The notes beneath the pieces are model-generated. The model did no database searches. It saw only the letters and a program-made list of their open reading frames with translations, and was not told the DNA's origin. A program made the position numbers and the translations under genes. From Paraburkholderia sp. SOS3 (GTDB lineage Bacteria; Pseudomonadota; Gammaproteobacteria; Burkholderiales; Burkholderiaceae), in assembly GCF_001922345.1 (NCBI RefSeq), contig NZ_CP018812.1:1054001-1118000 (forward strand): a stretch of DNA of 64,000 nucleotides, written 5' to 3'. This document shows positions 63,053 through 64,000 of the stretch, in pieces. How positions within the stretch are numbered: position 1 is the first letter of the stretch; each line of letters begins with the position of its first letter.

Positions 63053-64000
63053 TCAGGCGAAGCGCAGCACGCGGCGCAGCGCGAACATCTGTTCAGGGTT
63101 GAAACGGTTGACGTGCCAGAGGCCGTAGGCAGCGCCGACGAGGCCCGCCACGATCAGGCGCGCGAGCGCCGGCCAGTCGAGCGAGCCGATCGCGCGGCTC
63201 GCGAGCATCGCAAACAGACACACGCCGACGCCGAGCACGACTTGCCAGCGCAGCGCGCGATAGAGCGCGCTGAACGGCATCTCGAGCAGGCGCGCCGTCA
63301 CGCCGAGGTGAATCGGCGCGCTCGTCAGCGTGGCGACGAGATATCCGGCGGCGATGCCTTGCACACCCCAGTGCGCGCCGACGAGCCAGCAGGCGATATG
63401 CAGTACCGCGACGCAGAAGTTCAGGATCAGCAGCCAGTCCGTGCGGCCTTTGACCATGAATACGGCGGGCGCCGTGCTCAACACCGACTGCACGAACCCG
63501 ACCGGCGCGAGCCAGACGAGCAGCGTCGCGACGCCAGCCCATTTGGGGCCGAGCGCGACCGCGATAAACGGCTCGCGCAGCGCGACGAGGCCACCCATCA
63601 GCGGCGCCGTGATCAGCGCGACGAACGACACGCTTTGCAGATAGCTCTCGCGCTGCTTGTCGGGGTCGGTCTGATGCGCGCTCAACACCGGGTAGAGCGC
63701 CTTGGACGCGACGAAAGCGATGCTCTGCAGCGGATAGAGCATGATCTTGAACGCGAGCGAGTAGGGGCCGAGCGCGATCGCGCCGAGCACCTTGCCGACG
63801 ATCATCGAATCGGCATTGCGGTTCAGGTAGATCACGAGGTTCGACAGCGTGAGATTCGACGAGAAGCCGAAGATGTTGCGGACTTCCTTGCCGTCCCAGT
63901 GCAGCGTCGGGCGCCACGAGGAGGCGAGATACATCTGCGCCGACGACATGGTCGAAGTCACGAGCGCCTGTACGACGAGACTCGTGAGCCCGAGACCGAA
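63053..64000 (-). CDS. Wzx-type polysaccharide flippase, C-terminal part (5' end outside window)
   Basis: The visible 315 residues form the C-terminal part of a multi-span flippase of the MVF/RfbX-PST family that moves lipid-linked repeat units across the inner membrane. NLVIYLNRNADSMIVGKVLGAIALGPYSLAFKI is the family signature. The frame is open to the right edge (it reads FGLGLTSLVVQAL before the first in-window start codon), so the gene continues beyond 64000. Confidence 0.9.
   Translation of the reverse strand, partial: FGLGLTSLVVQALVTSTMSSAQMYLASSWRPTLHWDGKEVRNIFGFSSNLTLSNLVIYLNRNADSMIVGKVLGAIALGPYSLAFKIMLYPLQSIAFVASKALYPVLSAHQTDPDKQRESYLQSVSFVALITAPLMGGLVALREPFIAVALGPKWAGVATLLVWLAPVGFVQSVLSTAPAVFMVKGRTDWLLILNFCVAVLHIACWLVGAHWGVQGIAAGYLVATLTSAPIHLGVTARLLEMPFSALYRALRWQVVLGVGVCLFAMLASRAIGSLDWPALARLIVAGLVGAAYGLWHVNRFNPEQMFALRRVLRFA

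Noticed and set aside
1..64000. Mobile elements, prophage, CRISPR array, rRNA
   Set aside because: No transposase, integrase, regularly spaced repeat or rRNA stretch was found. The tRNA-Sec gene shows no duplicated 3' end nearby that would mark an attachment site.

Overview
The window is about 64 kb of GC-rich chromosomal DNA from a Gram-negative betaproteobacterium, most likely Burkholderia sensu lato (Paraburkholderia or Caballeronia-like). This rests on an OmpC-type porin of the Burkholderia kind, the GC-rich codon use, many paralogous ABC, MFS and GntR/LysR catabolic clusters, and an exopolysaccharide locus. The genus is inferred from family resemblance; no search was run. I saw no insertion sequence, phage gene, CRISPR array or rRNA.

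Left part (1-14.1 kb): the end of a transglutaminase-like gene and an Anbu proteasome-like peptidase, a porin with its own terminator, and a YihY/BrkB membrane protein with an added C-terminal anchor. Then comes a compact selenocysteine module: fdnG (in-frame TGA read as Sec197, with a clear SECIS hairpin), fdnH, fdnI, fdhE, selA, selB and the tRNA-Sec gene. These supply a membrane formate dehydrogenase and the dedicated machinery to make it.

Middle part (14.2-31.4 kb): two catabolic clusters of unknown substrate, mostly on the minus strand. The first has a GntR regulator with two winged-helix domains, a binding protein without a signal peptide, a CobW GTPase, a small Cys-rich protein, two SDR dehydrogenases, an MFS carrier and a polysaccharide-deacetylase-family hydrolase. 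The second has a MetX-like hydrolase, an amino-acid-type ABC importer whose permease and ATPase are fused, a second deacetylase-family hydrolase, and a single polypeptide joining an AraC-type regulator to an acetamidase/formamidase.

Sugar cluster (30.7-38.7 kb): a divergent GntR regulator faces an SDR dehydrogenase, a ribose-type ABC importer, a lactonase-like amidohydrolase and an IlvD/EDD dehydratase. This fits a non-phosphorylative oxidative sugar pathway. A visible inverted repeat lies in the shared promoter region.

Right-middle (38.8-49.8 kb): mixed genes. The most notable is a group I (DehI-type) 2-haloacid dehalogenase followed by an MHS-family transporter, with a promoter overlapped by a perfect 11-bp inverted repeat and a divergent TetR gene. 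Others are CreA, a cold-shock protein, an aldehyde dehydrogenase, a hemerythrin protein and several small exported proteins.

Right end (about 50-64 kb): an exopolysaccharide locus with a colanic-acid-like GDP-L-fucose module (gmm, wcaI, gmd, fcl, wcaF), an acyltransferase, glycosyltransferases, a polymerase-like membrane protein and a Wzx flippase that runs off the window. Two minus-strand genes here share a 37-bp upstream element. A 36-codon ORF is coupled by ATGA overlaps on both sides between two glycosyltransferases.
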